In this document: piece by piece, positions 42,545-51,218 of the stretch | Numbering within the stretch: the first letter of the stretch is position 1 | Layout: the number at the start of each line of letters is the position of its first letter | DNA from: Saliterribacillus persicus | Lineage (GTDB): Bacteria > Bacillota > Bacilli > Bacillales > Amphibacillaceae | NCBI RefSeq assembly: GCF_003337485.1 | Contig: NZ_QPJJ01000003.1 | Span: 233,416-297,415, forward strand | Reading direction: 5' to 3' | Length of the DNA stretch: 64,000 nt | Made by a program: the position numbers and the translations under genes | Notes under the pieces: generated by a model | Database searches by the model: none | What the model saw: only the letters and a program-made list of their open reading frames with translations | Told to the model about the DNA's origin: nothing

Positions 42545-43771
42545 ATGTCTGTAAAATCATATAACGAACTTATCTATCTATGCTCGTTGTTGTATGAAAC
42601 CTTTGAGCTACCACTTGCTCTACTTGATGACAACTATCAAATCGAGGATGGTTTTCCAGAAGATCATAACCCAAAAAGTTATTATATAGATCGTGATGAA
42701 TGGTTAAGAAACATGGAAAAAGTAAAAAATCTTTCATCTATTCCTCTAATCAAGACGACACCACTAATGGAAACTTATCTTTTTTTACAAATTCCTTTAG
42801 GTGAAAAGATTACTTATACCGTTGTAATAGGGCCAGTATTAACATCGAAATTAACCACATTACAATTTCACACCCTAATGATGGATCAAAATCTTTCTAT
42901 CAATGAAGAAGATTTTCTCCATTATTTTGAGCATCTTTCGATCACAAGTGAGTCACATTTAGTGAACATTGCCAAATTAGCTTCTCAGTTAATTAACCAG
43001 AAGAAAATTAAAGCAGAAGACATCATGCATATGGAATCTGAAAAAAAGAAGAATCTATACTTAGAGGATAATCCAGAAATTCAACTTCAAAGAAATAGAG
43101 AAAATAAGACACTTCACCATGATTTAATGTATGAACGTCGAATTTTTCAATGTATCAAAGAAGGTAATCCTAAAGAATTTATTAAAAAACATAACACCCT
43201 TCCAGCTAAAGGGATGTACGGCACTTTATCCAAACAAAGCTACTTAAGAGATCAAAAAAATCTTGCTATCAGTGGTATTACGATTGGAACCCGTTATGCG
43301 ATGGAGGGTGGTTTAAATCAAGAAACGGCCTATACCTTAAGTGATATCGCGATTCAAAATATTGAAGAGCAAACAGACGTAAGTAAAGTAAGAAAAATGC
43401 TCACTTCTTCCTTGGCCGACTTAGCTAAAAGAGTTCAAATAAATAAACAAAAAAAATACAGTAAAATTATTAACCAGGCACTGTTATATATATTTAATCA
43501 ATTATATGATCCCCTTTCATTAGAAGGTATTGCAAAAGTAATCAATACCAATCCTTCCTATCTATCTAGTCTTTTTAAGCAAGAGGTGGGGATTAATATA
43601 AGCACGTATATTCAGAAAGAACGTATCGAAGAAGCTAAAAAACTATTAGAGCTTTCGGATTATCCGATTACAAAAATTGCGATATTACTTCAATTTAATG
43701 ACCAAAGCTACTTTACTAAGGTTTTCAAAAAAGAAACAAACATGACCCCAAAGCAATATCGAAATAAATAG
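42545..43771 (+). CDS. AraC-family transcriptional regulator, large N-terminal domain
   Basis: 408 residues. The C-terminal 100 residues are a complete AraC domain (LSLEGIAKVINTNPSYLSSLF; FNDQSYFTKVFKK). The N-terminal 300 residues hold an uncharacterised helical sensor region (ELPLALLDDNYQIEDGFPEDH; later GNPKEFIKKHNTLPAKGMYGTLSK) reminiscent of regulators annotated YSIRK-targeted surface antigen regulator. No receiver domain. GAGGAG lies eight bases before the ATG. Targets unknown. Confidence 0.85.
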   Translation: MSVKSYNELIYLCSLLYETFELPLALLDDNYQIEDGFPEDHNPKSYYIDRDEWLRNMEKVKNLSSIPLIKTTPLMETYLFLQIPLGEKITYTVVIGPVLTSKLTTLQFHTLMMDQNLSINEEDFLHYFEHLSITSESHLVNIAKLASQLINQKKIKAEDIMHMESEKKKNLYLEDNPEIQLQRNRENKTLHHDLMYERRIFQCIKEGNPKEFIKKHNTLPAKGMYGTLSKQSYLRDQKNLAISGITIGTRYAMEGGLNQETAYTLSDIAIQNIEEQTDVSKVRKMLTSSLADLAKRVQINKQKKYSKIINQALLYIFNQLYDPLSLEGIAKVINTNPSYLSSLFKQEVGINISTYIQKERIEEAKKLLELSDYPITKIAILLQFNDQSYFTKVFKKETNMTPKQYRNK

Positions 43772-43796
43772 TGATACAATAGCAACTCATTTTAAA

Positions 43797-43830
43797 GGGA
43801 TTCTAACTAATCATTAGAATCTTTCTTTAT
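43797..43830 (+). terminator. Terminator of AraC gene
   Basis: GATTCTAA / TTAGAATC with a 7-base loop, then TTTCTTT. Confidence 0.85.
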
Positions 43831-44198
43831 TGTTCTGAAAATTATGCGAGGAACAGACATATAAACGGACATGGCCAACTTCGGCTCCTGTTCACACTGA
43901 GTCTTAAGATAACCAGTAATATTGAAAGTTTCATCACCACTTCAATTTTCGCCCTATTATTTTAATAGAGCAGCAAGAAAAAGAGTATTGTCTCAAAAGT
44001 TAGTAGCTTTTTTGGGTCTTTCTATCATCAATGGATTCAAGACAGAAAATCTACTATTCACTTGGAAAATCATTCGACCATGTCTAACTTACAGATATAG
44101 ACTTCGCACATACGACAAAAGAAGGGATAATTTACAAGCTGTTATAAAGCAATAAACTTAAAATTTTTATTAACTCATTCGTTTTTAAAACTGCTCTG
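43831..44198. other. Gene-poor region, possible decayed mobile-element remnant
   Basis: About 370 bases. One stretch (GAGTATTGTCTCAAAAGTTA near 43989) resembles the terminal sequence of some IS1182-type elements, but no transposase frame or matching second end is seen. Confidence 0.3.
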
Positions 44199-44426
44199 TC
44201 ATAAAATAGTATTATAGATTGCTGTCAAAAAAATAAGAGAAAAGGCAAATAGATAAAAATAGCCTAATCTTTTATTTTTCCCTTTCACATACTCTATTCC
44301 AAACAATAAAAACATAATCGGAAGTAGGTAGAATATTACGTCAGAAGTACTATCGAATATAAGCTCATATGCTACTAACAAAATAACAAAAATTGCAAAA
44401 ATAAAATTAAACCTTCGCAACAGCAT
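44199..44426 (-). CDS. Small membrane protein (DUF3953-like)
   Basis: 75 residues, three hydrophobic stretches (FIFAIFVILLVAYELIF, VIFYLLPIMFLLFGIEYV, YFYLFAFSLIFLTAIY) with a KGKNKRLG loop, a layout like DUF3953 proteins of bacilli. GAGGTG lies eight bases before the ATG. Function unknown. Confidence 0.65.
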   Translation of the reverse strand: MLLRRFNFIFAIFVILLVAYELIFDSTSDVIFYLLPIMFLLFGIEYVKGKNKRLGYFYLFAFSLIFLTAIYNTIL

Positions 44427-44861
44427 TATGTATCACCTCTTCTTCCATACTTATTTTCTATTTCACATCAAATTATTGAAGTGAAATAGATCGGTTAATA
44501 AGGAAGTTAAATAGAAAAGGGCAATTAATCCTTCCTAAGTTTACAAAACGTAAGGAGAGAAAATAAAAATGAGAATAATTACGCACCCGATAAAAGTCTA
44601 ATATGATAATAAATTAATCACAAGAATCTTTTTTTAAAATCTAGAAATTATTTAGCGGGAAGCCCCTAATAATCCCACTCAAAGCTAGACAAGATCTATA
44701 GTTTATATTGTGACCTTATTTAAACCATCATATCATAATTTCCCATATTTTGTAAGGTGTTATCTAATAGTAAGTAGTCGTCCATAGTGACTTTATTTCT
44801 CTCTATTGATGGATAGTATCTGGTATTTGAAATTGAGTAATATTTTGATACTTTTCTTCAA
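44427..44861. other. Gene-poor intergenic stretch
   Basis: About 430 bases. A ribosome site (AAGGAGAG) and ATG occur near 44569 but the frame stops after ten codons, so it is either a gene remnant or chance. No RNA or repeat recognised. Confidence 0.4.
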
Positions 44862-44900
44862 TAAAAAATAGGGAGTCTACCGTTAAGTAGCTCCCCATTC
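44862..44900 (-). terminator. Terminator of the GH3 gene
   Basis: Minus-strand GGGAGCTAC / GTAGACTCCC with a 6-base loop and one mismatch, followed by TATTTTTTATT. Confidence 0.8.
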
Positions 44901-44906
44901 TTTTAC

Positions 44907-47180
44907 TTATACTCTATTTAATTCTGCCATTAACTCCTCAAGCATTTCATCTGTAAATTTCCCCATACTGAAGTTTACCATTGCGCGAAGTGGCATGTTT
45001 GAAAGCATCGCATCTAACATTTCTGGAGCATCCGCTTCCTTATCATCTGTTTCCTGCATGTCAGCAAATGGATTATACTTTGCTAACAATTCTCTTGCAA
45101 CCGGCTCAAGCTTCGGATCCTTCAACAAATCTCCGACAAGCGTATTGCGGTGGATTGTAAATGGTAACGTAATCGTGCTTTTAACTGTTACCGCATCCTC
45201 TAGCACAATCTCCTCAGCAGACTTACCAATTAGAATTTTAAATTCACCAGTTTCTACGTACCAATCATCTAATTCAACGTGGTAATAAGCAAAGGCACGT
45301 TTATCTAAGGTAAAGGTTACTTCCTTCTCTTCTCCCGCTTCAAGCGCTACCTTTTCAAATCTCTTTAATTCTTTTGCTGGACGATTAACACTCGCTTCTG
45401 TATCTGTTACATAAAGCTGAACAACTTCTTTACCTGCCACGTTTCCTGTATTTTTCACTTTTACAGAAACCTGCAGTGTATCGGTATCATCGATTTCCTT
45501 TTTATCAAAACGTAAATCACTATAGCTGAAGGTTGTATAGCTTAGCCCATAGCCAAATGGGAATAGTGGCGTAACTTGTTTCGTGTCATAATAACGATAA
45601 CCAACAAATATTCCTTCCTTATACTCCACCTTGTCACCTTCACCTGGGAAATTTAAAAAGGATGGATTATCACTCAATTTAACCGGGAAAGTCTCCGCAA
45701 TACGTCCACTTGGATTTGTCGCGCCATACAAGATGTCTGCTACAGCTCCACCAAACGCTTGACCACCAAGATAGCCTTCCACAACAGCTTTCACATTTTC
45801 AAGCCATGGCATTTCAATTGGTGCACCATTACTCAAGACGACTACCGTATTCGGCTGAACTTCCGCTACTGCTTCAATCAGTAGACGATGATTTTCAGGA
45901 ATAGCAAGATGTTCACGATCATATCCTTCTGACTCATATCGATCAGGAAGACCAGCAAATACAACAGCTACCGATGCATTTTTAGCAGCCTTTTGTGCTT
46001 TCATAATTAATTGTTCATCCACATGATCTGTCGCTAAATCATAGCCTTCCTCAAAGCTAACAGAAGCTTCAGGCGCCAGCTCTTTAAGTTCATCAAGCAC
46101 ATTATCAATCTTCGTTGGGTTGATGTGAGAGCTTCCTCCACCCTGAATCCGAGGTTTCGTTGCAAATCCCCCAAGGACAGCGACATCTGTGTCTTTTTCT
46201 AATGGTAAAATTCCCGCTTCGTTTTTCAAAAGCACCATGCTTTCAGCCGCAACTTTTCTTGCAAAACGATGATGTGCCTCTTTATCATAGGTTGCATTTT
46301 GTTTTTTATTGGTGACTGCTTTGTCCAAAATATTTAAAATACGCTCCACTGCGATATCTAACGTCCGCTCGTCAAGCTCACCATTTTTTACAGCATCAAC
46401 AATTTTTTGATCATTTAATCCATTACTAGCAGGCATCTCAAGCTCAAGGCCAGCTTTTAATCCAGCCACCCGCTCATTTACAGCACCCCAATCGGATACT
46501 ACGAAGCCTTTAAATCCCCAGTCCTCGCGCAATACTTCGGTTAATAATCTATAATTTTCAGACGCATATTCACCGTTCACCTTGTTATACGAGCACATCA
46601 CGGTCCAAGGCTGCGCTTTTTTCACTGCCCCTTCAAAGCTTGCCAGGTAGATTTCACGAAGCGTCCGTTCATCAACGATCGAATCCGATGACATCCGACG
46701 ATGCTCCTGATTATTTGCCGCAAAGTGCTTTAATGAAGTCCCCACACCCTGACTCTGCACCCCGTTAATATGGTTCGCAGCCATTTCAGTAGATAAATAA
46801 GGGTCCTCAGAAAAATATTCAAAATTACGACCACATAATGGAGACCGCTTAATATTCGCACCAGGCCCAAGTAAAACCGCAACAGCCTCAGCCTGCGCTT
46901 CCTCACCTAAAGCAACCCCAACCTGATAAATAAGCTCCTTGTCCCACGTACTAGCAAGCCCTACAGCAGACGGAAAACAAGTAGCAGGCACACTATCGTA
47001 AATCCCCAAATGATCCGCACCCTGCGCTTGCTTACGTAATCCGTGCGGTCCGTCAGTCACCATCAATGACGGAATCTCTAGGCGCTCAATCCCCTTCAAA
47101 TACCAGAAGTCCAGCCCAGAACAAAGCCCCGCCTTTTCCTCAAGCGTCATATCCTTAATCTTATCGGTATAATTTTGCAA
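44907..47180 (-). CDS. GH3 beta-glucosidase / beta-glycosidase
   Basis: 757 residues without signal peptide, so cytoplasmic. GH3 N-terminal barrel (about 1-300) with nucleophile Asp in FVVSDWGAV (about 225), conserved [12 protein letters not shown], the C-terminal alpha/beta sandwich, and a fibronectin III-like domain in the last 200 residues ([21 protein letters not shown]). It removes terminal beta-linked sugars from imported oligosaccharides. The start is TTG with GGAGG eight bases upstream. A weak cre-like site overlaps the promoter region. Confidence 0.92.
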   Translation of the reverse strand: MQNYTDKIKDMTLEEKAGLCSGLDFWYLKGIERLEIPSLMVTDGPHGLRKQAQGADHLGIYDSVPATCFPSAVGLASTWDKELIYQVGVALGEEAQAEAVAVLLGPGANIKRSPLCGRNFEYFSEDPYLSTEMAANHINGVQSQGVGTSLKHFAANNQEHRRMSSDSIVDERTLREIYLASFEGAVKKAQPWTVMCSYNKVNGEYASENYRLLTEVLREDWGFKGFVVSDWGAVNERVAGLKAGLELEMPASNGLNDQKIVDAVKNGELDERTLDIAVERILNILDKAVTNKKQNATYDKEAHHRFARKVAAESMVLLKNEAGILPLEKDTDVAVLGGFATKPRIQGGGSSHINPTKIDNVLDELKELAPEASVSFEEGYDLATDHVDEQLIMKAQKAAKNASVAVVFAGLPDRYESEGYDREHLAIPENHRLLIEAVAEVQPNTVVVLSNGAPIEMPWLENVKAVVEGYLGGQAFGGAVADILYGATNPSGRIAETFPVKLSDNPSFLNFPGEGDKVEYKEGIFVGYRYYDTKQVTPLFPFGYGLSYTTFSYSDLRFDKKEIDDTDTLQVSVKVKNTGNVAGKEVVQLYVTDTEASVNRPAKELKRFEKVALEAGEEKEVTFTLDKRAFAYYHVELDDWYVETGEFKILIGKSAEEIVLEDAVTVKSTITLPFTIHRNTLVGDLLKDPKLEPVARELLAKYNPFADMQETDDKEADAPEMLDAMLSNMPLRAMVNFSMGKFTDEMLEELMAELNRV

Positions 47181-47205
47181 GAAAATTTCCTCCTCTAATC
47201 TTTTT

Positions 47206-47219
47206 TGGTATCGCTTTCT
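47206..47219 (-). promoter_or_regulatory. Weak cre-like site before the GH3 gene
   Basis: Minus-strand AGAAAGCGATACCA matches the cre consensus at 12 of 14 positions, 26 bases before the TTG start. Confidence 0.4.
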
Positions 47220-47347
47220 TCATTGTAAAAGGTAAGAGTTTGGATTTATGGTATTTCCTTTGTATTTTTTGTAATTTATTATGTTTATTTTCTTTTTGCT
47301 AGGAGGTTTTTTGATTTTACCAGCACACCGTCGAGGGAAGGCGCACG

Positions 47348-47896
47348 CTACAGCGCTTTAATATCTTTAACTAATGATGGAATTCCTTCTTCAAATAAGT
47401 GACTATCTCCTTCAAGAGGACGGACAGTAGCTTCTGGAAAACTTGCTTCATACAAATTCACATGATGAAAAGGAACAATAGGATCCATTTTTGCATGATA
47501 GAAATAGAGCACTGGCCAGGTTTTAGCTGTAAGATCTATGTCTTGAGAAAGCTGAAAATCTCGTTTTTGCCAATCATCATCTTTCCCCCAGTAAGGAGCA
47601 GCTACCGAAAATATAGCTCGAACAGGAAGCCTGCATTCCTCTTCAGAAAAATATTTTACAAGTACAGAACCACCAAGAGAATGACCGATCAATATAATAT
47701 CCCCATTTAGTTTATCTAAGGAATTCTTAAGCTGCTCTTTCCATTCGTCAAACCTTGGATTCTCAGGCTCCGGAAAGTCTGGTGCAATCACGTTAAAATC
47801 CTCCTGCAACTCTTTCCTTAAATGAGCGACGAAACCCGTACTACCTTGATTTGAACCCTGCGGACCCGCACTATGAACAAAAAGTACATTTCTCAT
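47348..47896 (-). CDS. RBBP9/YdeN-family alpha/beta hydrolase
   Basis: 182 residues. Serine-hydrolase elbow GHSLGGSVL (Ser near 73), catalytic Asp in YHAKMDPIVPF and His in EGDSHLF: a full triad. RBBP9/YdeN proteins are small esterases of unclear substrate. AGGAGG lies before the ATG. The promoter region upstream is occupied by the 20-bp array at 47941-48247, whose end lies 45 bases from the start codon. Confidence 0.88.
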   Translation of the reverse strand: MRNVLFVHSAGPQGSNQGSTGFVAHLRKELQEDFNVIAPDFPEPENPRFDEWKEQLKNSLDKLNGDIILIGHSLGGSVLVKYFSEEECRLPVRAIFSVAAPYWGKDDDWQKRDFQLSQDIDLTAKTWPVLYFYHAKMDPIVPFHHVNLYEASFPEATVRPLEGDSHLFEEGIPSLVKDIKAL

Positions 47897-47940
47897 ATAT
47901 ATTTCCTCCTTTTTTTCTGTGATTATCTATTGCCTGTGAG

Positions 47941-48248
47941 CATTTATTCTCGACTTTGCGTTTTCATTCTCGACTTTGCGTTTTCATTCTCGACTTTGCG
48001 TTTTCATTCTCGACTTCGCGCTTTTATTCTCGACTTCACGCTTTTATTCTCGACTTCGCGTTTTTATTCTCGACTTTGCACTTTTATTCTCAACTTCGCT
48101 CTTTTATTCTCGACTTCGTGCTTTTATTCTCGTCTTCGCGCTTTTATTCTCGACTTTGCACTTTTATTCTCGACTTGGCGCTTTTATTCTCAACTTCGCT
48201 CTTTTATTCTCGACTTCGTGCTTTTATTCTCGTCTTCGCGCTTTTATC
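47941..48248. repeat. 20-bp tandem array, unit CTTTTATTCTCGACTTCGCG
   Basis: Fifteen full 20-bp units plus eight bases of a sixteenth, in perfect register. Units differ at few positions. The three units at 48081-48140 are identical to those at 48181-48240, a 60-bp copy offset by 100 bp (five units). The block fills the gap between the GNAT stop codon (48254) and the hydrolase gene. The frames it opens are repetitive and unlikely to be genes. Confidence 0.95.
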
Positions 48249-48253
48249 AGTAT

Positions 48254-49039
48254 TTAGTTTTTAAGAAAAAATAATAATTCTGTTTTCTCCCCTAGTTTTT
48301 CAAATCCACATTTTTCATACATTTCCTTTGCCGTATCGGAATCATCTGCTATTAAATATAAATCTTCCACATTTTCATTATGAGCTTTTTCTAATAAAAA
48401 CTTTAGAATAGATGTACCGAAACCTCGGCGCTGATAAGCTTCCAACACATCAAAATCTTCTAATTTTACAATAGAATTCAATGCCATATATTCAATATTA
48501 CCAACAGGAGTGCCATGATGATAACAAACAAAAAATTGGAGATTTTTGTTTTCATCTTTATATACGCTAGCTTTTCTTTCAATTCTTCTTTTAGCAAAAT
48601 CCACTCCTAAATCCTTTTTATTCGCTTCTATATCCATATAAATTCCATCTTTCATTATTTTCGAATCGATTGCTTCAACAATATGACAATCAGAATTTCC
48701 TCGTAATTCGCTGTGTCTTCTTGTTTCTATATGCAAAAAAATGTACTTATTCATAGTAGGTTTAACATGAAATTTAAGCATATCTTCTTCGTTTATCGAA
48801 AATAAAGTTTCCACTCTCAAGAAACCTTTATCTCTGGTTTCCTTGCTACTCAATTCGTTATTTACAAATTCTACGAAGCCCTCTTCAGACTTGCAATGCA
48901 CAAAATTGTGATTATACATAGTAGGTAATTGGTGGTCTGTGAACCTTATCTTATCTTTTTTTTCCTCACTCACAGAAAACAAAGATACATAATCTTTTTC
49001 CATTTCAACTAGTTTTGCAAATAATTCCGCGCCCATCAT
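48254..49039 (-). CDS. GNAT acetyltransferase with extra N-terminal domain
   Basis: About 261 residues. The C-terminal half has the GNAT core: YHHGTPVGNIEYM, LEAYQRRGFGTSILKFLLEKA (acetyl-CoA loop), LIADDSDTAKEMYEKCGFEKLG. The first 130 residues look like a second, degenerate GNAT-like domain. Start at 49039 has AAGGGG six bases upstream; a GTG at 49054 overlaps that site. The gene is flanked on both sides by different 20-bp arrays. Substrate unknown. Confidence 0.8.
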   Translation of the reverse strand: MMGAELFAKLVEMEKDYVSLFSVSEEKKDKIRFTDHQLPTMYNHNFVHCKSEEGFVEFVNNELSSKETRDKGFLRVETLFSINEEDMLKFHVKPTMNKYIFLHIETRRHSELRGNSDCHIVEAIDSKIMKDGIYMDIEANKKDLGVDFAKRRIERKASVYKDENKNLQFFVCYHHGTPVGNIEYMALNSIVKLEDFDVLEAYQRRGFGTSILKFLLEKAHNENVEDLYLIADDSDTAKEMYEKCGFEKLGEKTELLFFLKN

Positions 49040-49082
49040 AAAACGCCCCTTCACTATATCCTTATCGTGTTAAAAATCATTA

Positions 49083-49088
49083 ATTATA
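49083..49088 (-). promoter_or_regulatory. -10 box of the GNAT gene
   Basis: TATAAT on the minus strand, 44 bases before the ATG, with a poor -35 candidate TGGACT 19 bases upstream, adjoining the 20-bp array. Confidence 0.4.
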
Positions 49089-49120
49089 CTAATAATTCTA
49101 TTATGAGAGTCCATTCTCCT

Positions 49121-49408
49121 TGTAGCATTTTAGTTTTCCTTGCAACTTTTCAGTTTTCCTTGCAACTTTTCAGTTTTCCTTGCAACTTTTCAGTTTTCCT
49201 TGCAACTTTTCAGTTTTCCTTGCAACTTTTCAAATTTCCTTGCAACTTTTCAGTTTTCCTTGCAACTTTCTAGATTTCCTTGCAACTTTCTAGATTTCCT
49301 TGCAACTTTCCAGATTTCCTTGCAACTTTCCAGATTTCCTTGCAACTTTCCAGATTTCCTTGCAACTTTCTAGATTTGCTTGCAGCTTTTCAAATTTCCT
49401 TGCAACTC
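49121..49408. repeat. 20-bp tandem array, unit TGCAACTTTTCAGTTTTCCT
   Basis: Fourteen 20-bp units and part of a fifteenth in perfect register. Constant TTTCCTTGCAACTTT with a variable four to five bases (TCAG, TCAA, CTAG, CCAG). Edge units (49121, 49381) are diverged, and variants are clustered along the array. Lies between the GNAT gene and the convergently placed end of the ene-reductase gene. Confidence 0.95.
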
Positions 49409-49500
49409 CTCACACGAATGCTATCTTTTTGAATCCATATAAAAAGAAGACACTGAATCTCAGTGTCTCCCATTAATAAAAAAGCTGTATCTAATCACAT

Positions 49501-50520
49501 TTAAAATCCGCGCAAATATTGCTCTGGAATCGGGGCCTGTTTGCCAAGTTCTATTCCTGCACTTATCGCCCAGTATGGATCACGAAGCATTCCTCTTCCG
49601 ACTGCTACTAAATCTGCATCGTTATTAGAAATGGTTGCATCAGCCACCTTTGGATCATCTAGATTTCCAACAGCAATCACTGGAACATCCACCGCTTCTT
49701 TAATACTCCGTGCATATGGAACTAAATACGCTGCATGTCCTCCTGGATGTTTGGCAGGAGCAATCGCACCTTCTCCACCAGCACTAATATGAAAAATATC
49801 AACTCCGGCATCTTTATATGCTTTTGCAATCTTAATGCCATAATCAATTTCATAGCCATTTTCTACAAACTCGACCGCAGAAATCCGCATGATCAATGGC
49901 ATATCAGCTGGCATTTCTTCTTTTGCAGCACGAATAACCTCGACACCAAATTTGCTAAGCTCTCCGTATTCATCGGTACGCTTATTTGTATATTCAGAAT
50001 GGAATTGATGAATTAAGTAACCATGCGCGCCGTGAAGCTCAATCGTATCAACGCCCGCTTTAACAGAACGTCGAACTGCAAGACGAAACTTTTCCACCAT
50101 CTCTTTAACTTCTTCAGTCGTTAGCGCTCTTGGTTCCTTATAATTTTCATCAAAACGAATTGTTGAAGGAGCAACAGGCTGATCAGCGTCCTCTGCTTTT
50201 CTACCCGCATGTGCAATTTGAATTCCAATTTTGGCGTCATAACTATGCACAGCATCAATAATTCGTTTATAGGCTGGGATTTGATCATCCGACCAAAATC
50301 CTAAGCATTGATCAGAAATGCGACCATCTGGTTCCACATTGGTCATCTCCATAATAATTAAGGACGACCCACCAACTGCTCGACTTATGTAATGTGTATC
50401 ATGCCAAGCATTTGGTGTCCCGTCTTTATCGACCACAGAATATTGACACATCGGCGGCATCACGATTCTATTTTTTAATGTTAACCCTTTATATTCAAAC
50501 GGAGAAAATAAATCTTTCAT
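49501..50520 (-). CDS. namA: NADPH dehydrogenase, old yellow enzyme family (NamA/YqjM-like)
   Basis: About 339 residues, FMN-dependent TIM-barrel ene-reductase. Motifs: LTLKNRIVMPPMCQYSV with the YqjM-type Cys that tunes FMN, IQIAHAGRKAED, ELHGAHGYLIHQFHSEYTNKRTDEYG and VAVGRGMLRDP. It reduces activated C=C bonds of enals, enones, nitro compounds and quinones. ATG at 50520 (MKDLFSPF) matches the family start; the in-frame upstream sequence is not conserved. Confidence 0.9.
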   Translation of the reverse strand: MKDLFSPFEYKGLTLKNRIVMPPMCQYSVVDKDGTPNAWHDTHYISRAVGGSSLIIMEMTNVEPDGRISDQCLGFWSDDQIPAYKRIIDAVHSYDAKIGIQIAHAGRKAEDADQPVAPSTIRFDENYKEPRALTTEEVKEMVEKFRLAVRRSVKAGVDTIELHGAHGYLIHQFHSEYTNKRTDEYGELSKFGVEVIRAAKEEMPADMPLIMRISAVEFVENGYEIDYGIKIAKAYKDAGVDIFHISAGGEGAIAPAKHPGGHAAYLVPYARSIKEAVDVPVIAVGNLDDPKVADATISNNDADLVAVGRGMLRDPYWAISAGIELGKQAPIPEQYLRGF

Positions 50521-50599
50521 TAACTCACACATCCTTTTTCCAAAATAGAGTACCATTTAAAATTAGCACTTACAAAAAGGAAGCGTCAATGAAAAAGTC

Positions 50600-51001
50600 T
50601 CAGCTCTTGCGTTTGATTATGTAGCCATTTTCAATTTTTTCAAAACCGATTTTCGGATAGTACCCCATTGCTGTCGGAGAAGAAAGTAATATTAGTGCCA
50701 CTTCTTCACCAATATGCTCTCCTACCATCTCAACTAAATGCTTACCAATTCCTTTTGCATGATAATCCGCATCAACTGCAAGGTCTGATAGATAGCAGCA
50801 ATAGCTATAATCGGTAATCGCACGCGCGACACCAATTAACTTATCCCCATCCCACGCACTGTATAGTAAATCTGCATGTTTAATCATCGCATCTAATCTT
50901 CCTAAATCATCAACTGGACGTTTAATTCCGGATGCTTTAAATACCTGACTCAATTCCTCAGCAGTCACAGCTGCCTCTGTTTGATAACTAATTTGACTCA
51001 T
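50600..51001 (-). CDS. GNAT acetyltransferase
   Basis: About 133 residues, compact GNAT: VTAEELSQVFKASG, LIGVARAITDYSYCCYLSDLAVDADYHAKGIGKHL (motif A with KGIGK), then SSPTAMGYYPKIGFEKIENGYIIKR. Similar to small YjbC/PhnO-like acetyltransferases of unknown substrate. ATG at 51001 has AAGGGGG about nine bases upstream. Confidence 0.87.
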   Translation of the reverse strand: MSQISYQTEAAVTAEELSQVFKASGIKRPVDDLGRLDAMIKHADLLYSAWDGDKLIGVARAITDYSYCCYLSDLAVDADYHAKGIGKHLVEMVGEHIGEEVALILLSSPTAMGYYPKIGFEKIENGYIIKRKS

Positions 51002-51052
51002 CTTCTCCATCCCCCTTCATATTACTATACAATACCTACTGGAAATTTTAAA

Positions 51053-51118
51053 TTAGAAAAACTAGGGTTATCGCCAAGTCTTTATGGCGATAACCTTAGT
51101 TTTACTTATACTTAGCAC
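51053..51118 (+). repeat. Dispersed 66-nt hairpin element, copy B
   Basis: Contains a nearly perfect 17-bp stem AAACTAGGGTTATCGCC / GGCGATAACCTTAGTTT with loop AAGTCTTTAT. The loop and lower stem are shared with copy A at 33441-33506. It lies between the small GNAT gene and the SurA_N lipoprotein gene. Confidence 0.75.
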
Positions 51119-51179
51119 TTGCGAAATTTTAACTTCATCGAGTTACTACATCGCTAAAATTTTATGCTTTTTTAATGTA

Positions 51180-51213
51180 CAAAAAAGCCAGACCCCCAAC
51201 AGAGTCTGACTTC
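51180..51213 (-). terminator. Terminator of the SurA_N lipoprotein gene
   Basis: Minus-strand AAGTCAGAC / GTCTGGCTT with a 9-base loop, then TTTTT. Confidence 0.85.
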
Positions 51214-51218
51214 TCGTC

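Noticed and set aside
43922-44155. 77-codon + strand frame
   Set aside because: No ribosome site and no recognisable protein features; the region looks like decayed or non-coding DNA.
47873-48274. Three overlapping + strand reading frames of about 93-133 codons
   Set aside because: They are open only because the 20-bp repeat has no stop in any frame; the predicted peptides are a repeated FILDFALLFSTS-like pattern without a ribosome site of note.
49067-49373. + strand reading frames with FPCNFSVFLATFQ-like peptides
   Set aside because: Translation of the 20-bp array in different frames; same argument as for the neighbouring array.
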